Assembly: GCF_038002225.1 (NCBI RefSeq)
Contig: NZ_JBBOCA010000001.1
Coordinates: 4,774,001-4,838,000 of the forward strand
Length of the DNA: 64,000 nucleotides
Direction: 5' to 3'
From: Paenibacillus sp. FSL R7-0204
Lineage (GTDB): Bacteria; Bacillota; Bacilli; Paenibacillales; Paenibacillaceae
A model generated the notes under the pieces. That model saw only the letters and a list, made by a program, of their open reading frames with translations. It did not search any database and was not told where the DNA came from. Positions within the stretch are counted from its first letter, which is position 1. Every line of letters starts with the position of its first letter. The position numbers and the translations under genes are program-made. Below, one piece after another: positions 1-8,012 of this stretch.

Positions 1-580
1 GGAGCAATTCATCTCCGATGGTAACGCTCGAATCGAACAAATGCTGAAGCTGACCGTCACGGATCTGGTACTGCCGCTTCAGTTCCATCGTGCCGGTGAT
101 CCATCCTCCCGGTGTGTCGAAGGCCGCGTGTCCCGGCGGATAGTCATAATACAGGCTCGCTATCGGGGTACGCCAGTCATAGACAATGAAGCTCAGACCA
201 TCCTCTTCGATGAAGGAGGACACTCCGATATAGACCTGTTCCGTCTCCTTCTGCCCTTCCTCGTGAAAATCAATCCGGCCAAAATAAGGCGACGGCAGCA
301 GCCGCTGCATATTCTTCCATTGCCGCAGCTTCCGCGCATGACTGCGTTCCCGTTCTGACAGGACTGCGTCCTGCTGGGTAATGGTGAAGAAGCTCTCTTC
401 GAAATCCTCCTCCGTACTCGTATTGACCGTAACCTCTTCCCAAAATCTCCGGCGGATGTCTGTGGCCTGCTCCTTCAGCTGGCCAACCTCTGGCTCCAGG
501 TTTGCGATCCCCGATTTCAGCTTCTCTTTGACCTGCTCCAGCCACTCCTGCTCCTGCTCCCAGCTGCTTACCTTCTCCAT
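1..580 (-). CDS. helD: HelD-like RNA polymerase-associated helicase, N-terminal part (runs off the window)
   Basis: The reading frame starts with ATG at 580 behind a GAGGAG site (591-597) and stays open to base 1, giving about 193 residues. It begins with a Glu/Lys-rich stretch likely to form the N-terminal coiled coil (residues about 1-45). A segment with the motifs VSSFIEEDG, YDWRTPIASLYYDY and ELKRQYQIRDGQL follows, which is typical of the HelD/UvrD-like family just before the split helicase domain. HelD proteins displace stalled RNA polymerase from DNA using ATP. The Walker motifs would lie to the left of the window. Assignment rests on recalled family motifs. Confidence 0.85.
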   Translation of the reverse strand, partial: MEKVSSWEQEQEWLEQVKEKLKSGIANLEPEVGQLKEQATDIRRRFWEEVTVNTSTEEDFEESFFTITQQDAVLSERERSHARKLRQWKNMQRLLPSPYFGRIDFHEEGQKETEQVYIGVSSFIEEDGLSFIVYDWRTPIASLYYDYPPGHAAFDTPGGWITGTMELKRQYQIRDGQLQHLFDSSVTIGDELL

Positions 581-624
581 CACCTGATCACTCCTCATTC
601 TTGAAATAGTCCCAAACAGGCGGG

Positions 625-654
625 TTGACAAACCGGATGTCCCTTTGCTATAAT
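625..654 (+). promoter_or_regulatory. Consensus-like promoter with no downstream gene on its strand
   Basis: TTGACA (625-630) and TATAAT (649-654) are separated by 18 bases on the plus strand. Transcription would start near 661 and meet the hairpin terminator at 767-790, so the transcript would be about 130 nt and has no convincing reading frame. It could make a small RNA, or the match may be fortuitous in an AT-rich spacer upstream of the leftward helD. Confidence 0.45.
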
Positions 655-766
655 TAAAATATAAATAAGATGTGTTACCTCCGATCTAATTCTTGAAAAC
701 AGTCAACAGTCTTCTAACATTAGCATATTATTTCTTTGTATGCAATACTTCCTGAATCACAAATAA

Positions 767-790
767 CCCTGGCGCTCGCGCCAGGGTTTT
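767..790. terminator. Bidirectional intrinsic terminator
   Basis: A perfect hairpin (CCCTGGCG, loop CTCG, CGCCAGGG) is followed by TTTTGTTGTTT on the plus strand and by TTATTTGTG on the minus strand. On the minus strand it ends the flavin reductase/dioxygenase transcript. On the plus strand it would end any transcript from the 625-654 promoter. Confidence 0.8.
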
Positions 791-815
791 GTTGTTTAGG
801 TGATAACCTGTCCTA

Positions 816-1409
816 TTACACAGGCCGCTCAAGCTCAAAAATCTCCCCAATCCCCGCATAGCTATTCCCGGCCAGACGGCTGACCGCCCCTAATGCCACC
901 GGATTAATTCTCCCCTGCCCGTAGATCGCCTCGTCCAGATGAAACTGCACGATCCTGCCAATCAACAGATCATTGTTAGGCAATTCAAGACTATGCTCAA
1001 GGACACATTCCATCCGCACCTTCGCTTCCTGAATGCCGGGAACCTTAATGCGCAGACTATCTACAGGCGTCATTCCGGCTAAGGTGACCTCGCTCTTATC
1101 AGGCGGCAACGGCGCAGCCGTCATATTCACTTGTCCGACATTCTGCACATCCACAATATGAACTACAAACTCCTTCATTTGCTTGATGTTGCGTGCAGTA
1201 TCCTTGGACCGCCCCCCGGCATGCTGAATAGAGAGGGAGATCATCGGCGGGTTGGAGGATACGATATTGAAATAACTGAATGGCGCACCATTCAAGACCC
1301 CATCCTCCGACAAGGTGGTTACAAAAGCAATCGGACGCGGGATAATCGTCCCAACCAGAAGCTTATAATTATCCCGTTCGGTGCCCTGCTGCGGATCAAT
1401 AGGGATCAT
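816..1409 (-). CDS. Flavin reductase family protein (FMN-binding, DIM6/NTAB type)
   Basis: About 197 residues with a flavin-reductase-like split-barrel. The motifs VGTIIPRPIAFVTT (near residue 20), GAPFSYFNIVSSNPPM and KDTARNI are typical of flavoredoxin-like proteins that bind FMN and supply or accept electrons from NAD(P)H. Two in-frame ATGs exist. The first, at 1415, lies one base from the GGAGG site, while the one at 1409 has a 7-base spacing, so I chose 1409. It follows the ring-cleaving dioxygenase by 32 bases and is probably cotranscribed, suggesting a role in quinone or aromatic detoxification. Confidence 0.88.
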   Translation of the reverse strand: MIPIDPQQGTERDNYKLLVGTIIPRPIAFVTTLSEDGVLNGAPFSYFNIVSSNPPMISLSIQHAGGRSKDTARNIKQMKEFVVHIVDVQNVGQVNMTAAPLPPDKSEVTLAGMTPVDSLRIKVPGIQEAKVRMECVLEHSLELPNNDLLIGRIVQFHLDEAIYGQGRINPVALGAVSRLAGNSYAGIGEIFELERPV

Positions 1410-1441
1410 GCTCATGCCTCCTTTTTTAATGTCAAAGCAGA

Positions 1442-2380
1442 TTAGTCAAGCTCTCTTACCGAAACCGGCAGCAGAACTTGTTCAATCTGTCCTCTGTGCG
1501 GCTCGTATTGTTCCGGCAGCATCAGACTGGTCCCCATCGTCTCCGGTGTCTCGTCATGGGCAAAGCCCGGAGGATCGGTAGCAATCTCGAACAGAATCTC
1601 CCCATGCTCTCTGAAGTAGATGGCGTTGAAATAATTCCGGTCCTGCACCGGCGTTACCCCATATCCATTATCATGCACATAATCCTGCCATTCAAGCTGA
1701 TCCTGGTCATCCTTCGCTCTCCAGGCGATATGATGGACAGTGCCGACCCCCATTTCACCCCGTGGTACAGCCGTTACCTTCAGCTCAACCACATTGCCCA
1801 GATCCGCAGCCGAGCGGTAGCGGGCGACATCGCCTTCCTGCCCCTCGAATGTAAGTCCCATCACCTTCTCCAGCAGCTCCGCCGTTTGTTCAGGTTGAGT
1901 GGACAGCAGTGTCGCGCCGCCGAAGCCCTTAATTGCCACCTCCGGTGTTACTCCGCTGAAGGTCCATTCATTACGCTCACCCGCCTCCCGTTCCACCAGC
2001 TCCAGATGCAGACCGTGCGGATCATCGAATTCCAGGTACAGCTCCCCGAACCGCTCCATCTCTGTGTAAGCCACCTTGAACGCCGTGAGCCGCTCTCTCC
2101 AGAACGCCATCGCCTGGGCCGGAATCACATACGAAGTAACGCCAACCTGGCCCCCGCCGATCTTACCCTGATACGCATCCGCCCACGGGAAAAAGGTAAT
2201 AATGGTTCCCGGCTTCCCGCCATCATTGCCGAAGTAGAAGTGATACGTTCCCGGATCGTCGAAATTGACCGTTTGCTTCACCAGCCGCAGCCCCAGTACC
2301 CCTGCATAAAAGTCCATATTCTCCTGCGGATGCCCGACAATAGCGGTGATATGATGAATACCCATGGTTTGTTTGTTCAT
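1442..2380 (-). CDS. mhqO: Ring-cleaving dioxygenase, MhqO-like (two VOC domains)
   Basis: A 312-residue glyoxalase/bleomycin-resistance-fold protein with two vicinal-oxygen-chelate modules (about 5-130 and 150-300). Candidate metal ligands are the His pair in GIHHITAIVG near the N-terminus, a His in GTVHHIAW and a Glu in ILFEIATDPPGF. Family members open hydroquinone or catechol rings; B. subtilis MhqO protects against methyl-hydroquinone and is controlled by the MarR-type repressor MhqR. The start is set by GGAGG 9 bases upstream. It is first in a two-gene unit with the flavin reductase and has twin palindromes in its leader, consistent with MhqR-like control. Confidence 0.88.
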   Translation of the reverse strand: MNKQTMGIHHITAIVGHPQENMDFYAGVLGLRLVKQTVNFDDPGTYHFYFGNDGGKPGTIITFFPWADAYQGKIGGGQVGVTSYVIPAQAMAFWRERLTAFKVAYTEMERFGELYLEFDDPHGLHLELVEREAGERNEWTFSGVTPEVAIKGFGGATLLSTQPEQTAELLEKVMGLTFEGQEGDVARYRSAADLGNVVELKVTAVPRGEMGVGTVHHIAWRAKDDQDQLEWQDYVHDNGYGVTPVQDRNYFNAIYFREHGEILFEIATDPPGFAHDETPETMGTSLMLPEQYEPHRGQIEQVLLPVSVRELD

Positions 2381-2416
2381 TTGAATTGCCTCCTGTTTGT
2401 TTGATTTGCCTAAATT

Positions 2417-2463
2417 ATCTTCATATTAAGATATTAGCTTTAATATTATCTTTAAGTTAAGAT
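2417..2463. promoter_or_regulatory. Twin palindromic operators upstream of the MhqO-like gene
   Basis: Two copies of ATCTT-N6-AAGAT lie at 2417-2432 and 2448-2463, each with the flanks TT and AT. They are spaced 31 bp, about three helical turns, on the same DNA face. The architecture matches my recollection of the B. subtilis MhqR box (ATCTC-N6-GAGAT). Both lie just downstream of the predicted leftward promoter, where a bound repressor would block transcription. Confidence 0.65.
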
Positions 2464-2476
2464 ATTATATGTTCTC

Positions 2477-2505
2477 ACTTTACTTTTTATTGCTCCCCTT
2501 GTCAA
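2477..2505 (-). promoter_or_regulatory. Promoter for the mhqO-like/flavin reductase unit
   Basis: Minus-strand TTGACA (2500-2505) and TAAAGT (2477-2482) are 17 bases apart. The start point would be near 2470, immediately before the twin operators. Confidence 0.55.
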
Positions 2506-2578
2506 GCGGATAACAATATTCAATCCTGCACATAGCGCCTGCTTGATTTCCTTGAACGAGTGCCTGAATATGCTCCAT
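2480..2578 (-). CDS. Possible 32-residue peptide coupled to the upstream gene
   Basis: A GGAGG overlapping the stop codon of the prenyltransferase-fold gene lies 6 bases before an ATG at 2578, opening a 32-codon frame (begins MEHIQALVQGNQ, ends KGSNKK). It overlaps the mhqO promoter. I do not recognise the sequence. It may be a genuine small coupled gene or the stump of a longer lost gene. Confidence 0.3.
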   Translation of the reverse strand: MEHIQALVQGNQAGAMCRIEYCYPLDKGSNKK

Positions 2579-2580
2579 CT

Positions 2581-3588
2581 TCATCCTCCTGAATCAAGCC
2601 TGCCAAAATCCCGAAGCAGCTTGGTTTTCTCAATGGCCTTAGCCGCCTTCCACCAGTTCTCGCTGATGGCAAACTCTTTGGCGTACACTTCATTGTTTTG
2701 GAACCAGCTCCAATTGATCCCCCATACATCCTCCCCCGGCTTTGTATCAATGAGGTAATCCAGTTCTTGATGTATCCAAGCTTCATTACCCGAATAGAAC
2801 CTGCTGCCAGGGGAAGTGATATAATTCGAGGGCCGCACACCATAATAAACCCACTTGCAGATGTCCTTTTCAATAGACTCATAGACTAATTTTCTTAAGG
2901 TATCCTGTAAAAAATCATACTCCAATATATCTGCTAAGCTACACTGCTGTACGGTGTCCAGAAGAGTGCAGCAGCCTGCTATACCCATGTCCCCATAGTT
3001 GTCCAGCGTTTTGAGCTTGTTTATCAGTTGATGTGATACCTGCATGGCTTTTTGGTATATGCTGCTGCCGGGGTCCGTAAAATTCAAGATGAAGCTGACG
3101 ATTTCTGCCGTGACGCCTATGCTTTCCACCTTGTTGGACTCATCATTGAAGGTCCACCATGGGGCATGCGGGTAATCATTGTTAGACGGAACACTGAAGA
3201 ACCAGTAATCATTCGAGAAATAGGCCCCGCTTTCAAGAAACCTTATTATCCCTTGCATAATAGGGTGCTTGGTATCGGTATAATTTACATTCCTCAGGAT
3301 ATGGATGGCAGACACGGTTGTATACGGTGAGGAATGTGGATTCCAGCTATCTGCCTCGAGTCCGTTTCCGAAGCCTCCATCTCTATTCTGGTAGTAAGCT
3401 AATTCCGCGAGCACCTCTTCCTTACTACCTCTTTCGAACTCATATTTCCAAACGGAGAGTTCAACAGGCCGGGCGTTGCGATGCATCCACTGCCGAATTT
3501 CCTCAAATGCCTGCCTGCTTAGCTTCTTACTACCGTTCGGTGTTGTTACTCCAGCGGTTGAGCTTGTGTCTTCTCTGTCAGCTGCCAT
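2581..3588 (-). CDS. Uncharacterised protein with prenyltransferase/squalene-cyclase-like alpha-barrel repeats
   Basis: 335 residues, no signal peptide or membrane segment. The segment YYQNRDGGFGNGLEADSWNP (near residue 85) is a recognisable prenyltransferase/squalene-oxidase repeat signature (QxxDGGFG), and further Trp-rich helical repeats follow (WWTFNDES, WIHQELDYLIDT, WGINWSWF). Proteins of this shape are common in Bacillales but have no assigned reaction; the catalytic DxDD motif of real cyclases is not seen. GGAGG 9 bases upstream fixes the start at 3588. Confidence 0.65.
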   Translation of the reverse strand: MAADREDTSSTAGVTTPNGSKKLSRQAFEEIRQWMHRNARPVELSVWKYEFERGSKEEVLAELAYYQNRDGGFGNGLEADSWNPHSSPYTTVSAIHILRNVNYTDTKHPIMQGIIRFLESGAYFSNDYWFFSVPSNNDYPHAPWWTFNDESNKVESIGVTAEIVSFILNFTDPGSSIYQKAMQVSHQLINKLKTLDNYGDMGIAGCCTLLDTVQQCSLADILEYDFLQDTLRKLVYESIEKDICKWVYYGVRPSNYITSPGSRFYSGNEAWIHQELDYLIDTKPGEDVWGINWSWFQNNEVYAKEFAISENWWKAAKAIEKTKLLRDFGRLDSGG

Positions 3589-3607
3589 GATCGGTTTCCT
3601 CCAAGGG

Positions 3608-4006
3608 TTATGAGATTAACTGCCATTTCAAGCCAAACTTATCTTCAATAGACCCGTACATAGGGCTGAAAAATTGTGGCCCCAGCTCCACCACAACCTT
3701 GCCGCCTTCCTTAAGCCGTTGGAATACCTGGCATACCTCGTCACCAGACTGGAAGAAGACATTCAGGCATATCATGTTCCCGGCTGCTAGTTTCTCTTGC
3801 GTGTCGCTCATGTTGAGCCTTGATCCACAGATTGTGATTTCACTATGCATAACCTGATCATGTATATCCTCTGACACAGGGAAGCTCGGATCCGGCGGGG
3901 CATTCCTGAAGTAATCTATGCTGACATCCGTCACATCAAAAACCTGCTGATAAAACTCTATAGCTTCTTTACAATTCCCCGGAAAATGTATCGCTGGTAC
4001 GATCAT
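3608..4006 (-). CDS. VOC family protein (PhnB-like)
   Basis: 132 residues forming a single VOC/glyoxalase-like module: IVPAIHFPGNCKEAIEFYQQVF at the N-terminus (the characteristic beta-alpha start of PhnB-like proteins) and GPQFFSPMYGSIEDKFGLKWQL at the end. Members of the family bind small metabolites, sometimes antibiotics; the substrate cannot be told from sequence. A longer frame to 4060 exists, but only the ATG at 4006 has an AAGGGG site. It sits just downstream of an AraC gene on the same strand and may be its target. Confidence 0.8.
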   Translation of the reverse strand: MIVPAIHFPGNCKEAIEFYQQVFDVTDVSIDYFRNAPPDPSFPVSEDIHDQVMHSEITICGSRLNMSDTQEKLAAGNMICLNVFFQSGDEVCQVFQRLKEGGKVVVELGPQFFSPMYGSIEDKFGLKWQLIS

Positions 4007-4074
4007 TACAAAACCCCTTCCTATAAGGAGCAGCAGGCTATGGGATGAACACGGCTCCATGCGCTAATTGTAAG

Positions 4075-4905
4075 CTACATTTTGAAGCTGTCATTGTAAA
4101 AAACGGACATGTTCTTCAGATAATCCTGCGGGGTCAGACCGCAAAGCAACTTGAAGTCCTTATTGAAATGCGGCTGATCGAAGAACCCGGCCTGTACAGC
4201 AACTTCCGTGAACGGCTCTGGCTTATTCTGCAATAGCTTCAGCGCGTAATTGACACGGACTATCCTGGAAAACATCTTCGGGCTGGTTCCAATATGTCTT
4301 AGAAACAAACGCCGGATGTGCTTCTCGCTATAGTAGAATTCGGAGGATAATCTCTTAGCGCTTACATTCCCATGCTTGCTAATTATACTGTTCATGATCG
4401 CAGAGACGTCCTTGCTTATAGGACGAGCATATAGCCTATGGATGAAAATTCTGTTAACTGTATTCAGCAGCGAATCGATACTCTCCGATTCCAGCAGTAT
4501 GTCCTCCAGAGCTTGCTTCAGAGTCTTATCCAGCTGGTCCAGCATAAAGGAGGCATCCAGCAATTCGGACTGGTCAGCCTTAATGAAAGGATGCAGTCCG
4601 CCCGGATGAAACTCAATCAAAAATAACAGCTTCAGCTTATTAGCAAATGCTCCGACATGGCACACCTTGGTGTTTGTACCCCGCAAACTTGAGATGATGT
4701 TATGATGTGTCACCGATAGCACCAGTGTAGAGCTTGCAGACGGCAGAACAGCATACTCATTCGACATTGTCTGCACCGTTGGAGTGGAAATCGTATAGCT
4801 AGAGATAAAAGGCCGCAACAAGAGATGCGGGGAGACATACAAAAAATGCTTGTCACGAATGAGAGATGCTCCCTTATAGCCTTCAAGACTAGTTTGAGAA
4901 ATCAT
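4075..4905 (-). CDS. AraC family transcriptional regulator
   Basis: 276 residues. The C-terminal third carries two helix-turn-helix units: AKRLSSEFYYSEKHIRRLF and the AraC signature FTEVAVQAGFFDQPHFNKDF ending in GLTPQDYLKN. The N-terminal half (LLLRPFISSYTI, VLPSASSTLVLSV, IEFHPGGLHPF) matches the uncharacterised sensor domain common in AraC proteins that sit beside small detoxification enzymes. The gene lies 68 bases upstream of the VOC protein on the same strand, so it may regulate it. Confidence 0.87.
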   Translation of the reverse strand: MISQTSLEGYKGASLIRDKHFLYVSPHLLLRPFISSYTISTPTVQTMSNEYAVLPSASSTLVLSVTHHNIISSLRGTNTKVCHVGAFANKLKLLFLIEFHPGGLHPFIKADQSELLDASFMLDQLDKTLKQALEDILLESESIDSLLNTVNRIFIHRLYARPISKDVSAIMNSIISKHGNVSAKRLSSEFYYSEKHIRRLFLRHIGTSPKMFSRIVRVNYALKLLQNKPEPFTEVAVQAGFFDQPHFNKDFKLLCGLTPQDYLKNMSVFYNDSFKM

Positions 4906-4981
4906 CTGTCGGCCTCCCCCGCTTCATTTTGACGATCCGAAAACAGAACAAAGATAGTTTACATTCGCTAAAATACTTAGG

Positions 4982-5464
4982 TTAATTAACCTCTTTCTCG
5001 TAATAGCACAAGGTCATCTTATCATTGATTTCCCGGGTTTCATTGGTCCTTCTGTAACCCATCTTCTCATACAAGTAGCAGTTTCTTTCCTCTTGCACGA
5101 TGGTAGCCAGTCCCCAGACTGTAGCGTCAGCATACATTTGCTCGATTTGGGCGAATACCTGCTGGGCTATGCCTTGGCCTTGATATTGCGGCAAGATAAA
5201 TATTTGGCCTAGCCAATATTTCTGCGCATCTGTCTTCTTGACCCTAATGCTACCTGCTGCGACACCGGCATTCCGGATGATGTAATAATCTACAGAAGCC
5301 TGATTAAGCCGTTCCGCCACTCTCTCCACCGTTTCATTGGCTGGGCTTGTCTCATAATCCTGATATTTCTCCAAGAGCGGCATAAAGGCCTGAAGCTGCA
5401 TCGCATGAATATCCTCTGCATCCCCCACCGTAGCTTTACTTAATGTAACCTCTGACTTTTCCAT
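4982..5464 (-). CDS. GNAT family N-acetyltransferase
   Basis: 160 residues with the GNAT fold: N-terminal TVGDAEDIHAMQLQAF, then the acetyl-CoA-binding motif A segment WLGQIFILPQYQGQGIAQQV (Q-x-x-G-x-G, residues about 85-105) and the C-terminal YLYEKMGYRRTNE. It transfers an acetyl group from acetyl-CoA to an amine on an unknown acceptor. AGGAGGT 7 bases upstream gives a secure start. The next gene downstream direction is unrelated. Confidence 0.87.
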   Translation of the reverse strand: MEKSEVTLSKATVGDAEDIHAMQLQAFMPLLEKYQDYETSPANETVERVAERLNQASVDYYIIRNAGVAAGSIRVKKTDAQKYWLGQIFILPQYQGQGIAQQVFAQIEQMYADATVWGLATIVQEERNCYLYEKMGYRRTNETREINDKMTLCYYEKEVN

Positions 5465-5482
5465 TGTATGTACCTCCTGGCT

Positions 5483-5968
5483 TTATACCCTATATACGTA
5501 ATCCCAATGTTTACCCTTAAGTACGGAGCCAGGCCCCATGTCCCGCTTCTGCTGCAAAATAAAACCAACGCGCTCATACATCCGCTGCGCGGGGATCAGA
5601 TCATCATTAGTGGTCACCCGAATCTGCCCGACTTCATTCCGCAGGATTCGGTCGACCGCTTCTTGAAGCTGCATGGTGCTGTAGCCTTTGCCTTTGTGGG
5701 CAGTCGCAATACAATTATGGCCGATTTCAGCGTATCGGGGCATCTGCCTCGGGTCCCAGGATACAAAACCAATCGCCTTACCATTCAGCACAGTCATGAA
5801 CCCATATTTATCTGCAATTTGCAGATTGTCAAAGAAAAAGTTATCGAACTCCTGCCAATTCTCCAGACAGCTCTGCTCATACCTGCGGTCGAAGGAATAG
5901 GCATCCTTCAAGAATTCAAGCAATGTTCCCCGTTCAAACAGGCTGATCTTACTGAACTCAATGTTCAT
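5483..5968 (-). CDS. GNAT family N-acetyltransferase
   Basis: 161 residues. The motif A region is HNCIATAHKGKGYSTMQLQE (K-G-K-G-Y where Q/R-x-x-G-x-G/A is usual), followed by ITTND-like VTTNDDLIPAQRMYERVGF, the typical GNAT C-terminal strand-helix. It precedes the other GNAT gene by 18 bases on the same strand, so the two probably form an operon; they are not close sequence duplicates. AGAAGGGGAG precedes the ATG. The acceptor substrate is unknown. Confidence 0.85.
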   Translation of the reverse strand: MNIEFSKISLFERGTLLEFLKDAYSFDRRYEQSCLENWQEFDNFFFDNLQIADKYGFMTVLNGKAIGFVSWDPRQMPRYAEIGHNCIATAHKGKGYSTMQLQEAVDRILRNEVGQIRVTTNDDLIPAQRMYERVGFILQQKRDMGPGSVLKGKHWDYVYRV

Positions 5969-5995
5969 TTACTCCCCTTCTTTTCTTGGGTTTGG

Positions 5996-6880
5996 CTACA
6001 AAGTTTTTAATACTACAGGTTCCAGTAAAGATAAATCGTACAGGTTGCCACCGCCCGCAGGGCTGTCATTGCGTATATGCTCTTCCAGGCAGAGTCTGCT
6101 GCGGTCAGAACGGTACTTTGGGCTATGCGCTAATTGATCCATCAACAGCTTCCAGGAACCTCCAATATCATCACTGCTGTCCAGCTTGGCATATAGCCCG
6201 CCGGGCAGGATCATTTCCTTGAAAGGCTCAGGGACGCTGATTCCTTCAGGAATTGTCGCACACATTCCATAGCCATAGGGTTTACCAGCACTACTTGGCA
6301 TAGGCTTCATATTCCCGCCGAATAACCGCGCCGTGCCCAGAAGATTAGCAGATTCCAGCCAATCCATGATAGGACCCATCGCTTGGTCTTCCGGAGAAAC
6401 GTCTACCACGATATGAAAGGCTACCCTCATAGTTGGCAGTGTAATCACTTTAAATGTGGACTGCCCGGTTACATTACTCATAAAGACATTCTCCATTTCG
6501 CTAAGCAGTTCCTCCTGAATGGAGGTCCTCTTATTGGAAGTATTCAGGTAATCGAGTACCTGTTGTAATTGCTGTCCCATCCGTTCGAGTTCTTCTTGGT
6601 GCATTTGTAGAGCAATTATCCTGTTCTGTATAACCTGCTTAAGCACAGGCACAGAACTTTTATCCAAGACAGCCTGTATTTCTCTGATCGGGATATCCAT
6701 TCTCCGCAGCAGCGCTGTGATCCTGATACACTTAAGCGCATGTTCATCGTAGGTACGCCAGCCGGAAGATACCTCTCTCATACTCTGAAACAATCCTTCC
6801 GCTTCCCAGTGCCGCAAGGTACGGCTCGTCAGCCCCAGTTGCTCCGACAATTGCTGTATGGTAACAACAGTCCTGTTCAT
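5996..6880 (-). CDS. MerR family regulator with GyrI-like effector domain
   Basis: 294 residues. Residues 5-75 are a MerR winged helix (IQQLSEQLGLTSRTLRHWEAEGLF, then YDEHALKCIRITALLRRMDIPIREIQ). A dimerising helix follows, then a GyrI-like/SOUL ligand-binding domain (about 135-290; motifs MRVAFHIVVDVSPED and GLYAKLDSSDDIGGSWKLL). Such regulators bind hydrophobic cations or small ligands and activate promoters with long spacers. AGGAGGGAG precedes the ATG. It ends 28 bases before the first GNAT gene, so it may head that small operon. Confidence 0.87.
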   Translation of the reverse strand: MNRTVVTIQQLSEQLGLTSRTLRHWEAEGLFQSMREVSSGWRTYDEHALKCIRITALLRRMDIPIREIQAVLDKSSVPVLKQVIQNRIIALQMHQEELERMGQQLQQVLDYLNTSNKRTSIQEELLSEMENVFMSNVTGQSTFKVITLPTMRVAFHIVVDVSPEDQAMGPIMDWLESANLLGTARLFGGNMKPMPSSAGKPYGYGMCATIPEGISVPEPFKEMILPGGLYAKLDSSDDIGGSWKLLMDQLAHSPKYRSDRSRLCLEEHIRNDSPAGGGNLYDLSLLEPVVLKTL

Positions 6881-6936
6881 TTCTCCCTCCTTCCTGTGAT
6901 CACATCTCTATCCTATCACTTGACGTCACGGCAACT

Positions 6937-7979
6937 TCAAGGGGCAAATCGTGTATATCCGAAAAAAACCTTCTCCCCCTGCGTATTCTCAGTGATCTTA
7001 TAGGGGTGGAGCTGGTCATAATAGCGCTGAACAAATTCTCCTTCGCCTACCGGGTAGAGCTCAATATGGACGTTGCCGGTGAATCTGGTGAAGTACAGCT
7101 TCCCGCCGGTCAGCTCAAGCTGAATTTTGTCTGCGAGATAGGTTCCGCAGTACGCTCTTAGGCTGGATTCACTGAGCTTAAGCTCAGGATGCCGGTCCGG
7201 AGCCTTCACCTCCACCTGATGCATTATCCGCGAGCGCATGGCCCAGTCTGTACTGATTGATGCCTTCATTGTTCGAGAGAATGATAATGCACAGATCTTC
7301 AGCGTAAAAATGCTGCATATACGTACAAATCCCCGCAGTCCGAAACAACCGCAGCAGCACCGATGCTGAACTTCTCGTTATAATACGGGCATTTGACGGT
7401 TTCCGCGAAGTCTGTGATATAGTTGCTGGATCTGTTCTCAATCACGGCGCCCCCGTCATCCACCATGCTGTTCGTCATACCAAGTGGCAGGAAGAGATGA
7501 CGATGCAAAAACTCACCGTACTTCTCACCCGAGACATGCTCAATGATCCAGGCCAGCAAATTGTAGTTGGAGTTATTATAATCGTACGCTGCTCCTGCCG
7601 GCTTGGTTGGCTTCTTGTTAATGTATTGCCCGAAGAACCTTGTCCGGGAATAATCCAGCCGGTAGTCTCCGCCGAAGAAATCGTTCTCAAAATTATAAAA
7701 GTTGTATAGACCGGAGGTATGTGACAGCAAATGATGGACAGTGATCGACTCATCAATGGCAAGCTCTGCCGGGAGATAGAGGCGTGCAGGCTGGTCAACA
7801 TCCAGCAGGCCCTTATCATGCAGCAGCATGACGGCAAAGGCCGTAAATTGCTTCGACATAGAGGCGAGCGAGAAGCGTGACGCCAGCGTATTTTTAATTC
7901 CAAACTCCATGCTTGCATACCCACAGGCCCTCTGAAAGAGCACCTCGCCCTTCCTGATGACCTGAATCACGCCGAACAT
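6937..7979 (-). pseudogene. Degenerate serine hydrolase (beta-lactamase/PBP4* family)
   Basis: Three consecutive fragments in different frames together resemble one class C-type serine hydrolase. The first (7979-7299) has the SMSK (SxxK) and YNNSNY (YxN) motifs. A short piece around 7330-7195 carries DLCIIILSNNEGINQYRLGHALAD, and the last (about 7200-6937) carries the C-terminal lipocalin-like part (LRAYCGTYLADKIQLELTG). The stretch with the HxG motif is missing between the first two, implying an internal deletion plus two frameshifts. The 5' end is also cut: residues EYTNQYLKLWD before the first Met run directly into the stop codon of the neighbouring ABC permease. Inactive. Confidence 0.8.
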
Positions 7980-8012
7980 ATCCCACAGCTTCAGGTACTG
8001 ATTCGTATACTC

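Noticed and set aside
1478..2404. 308-codon frame on the plus strand
   Set aside because: It is antisense to the well-supported MhqO-like dioxygenase and has no family resemblance or proper start signal.
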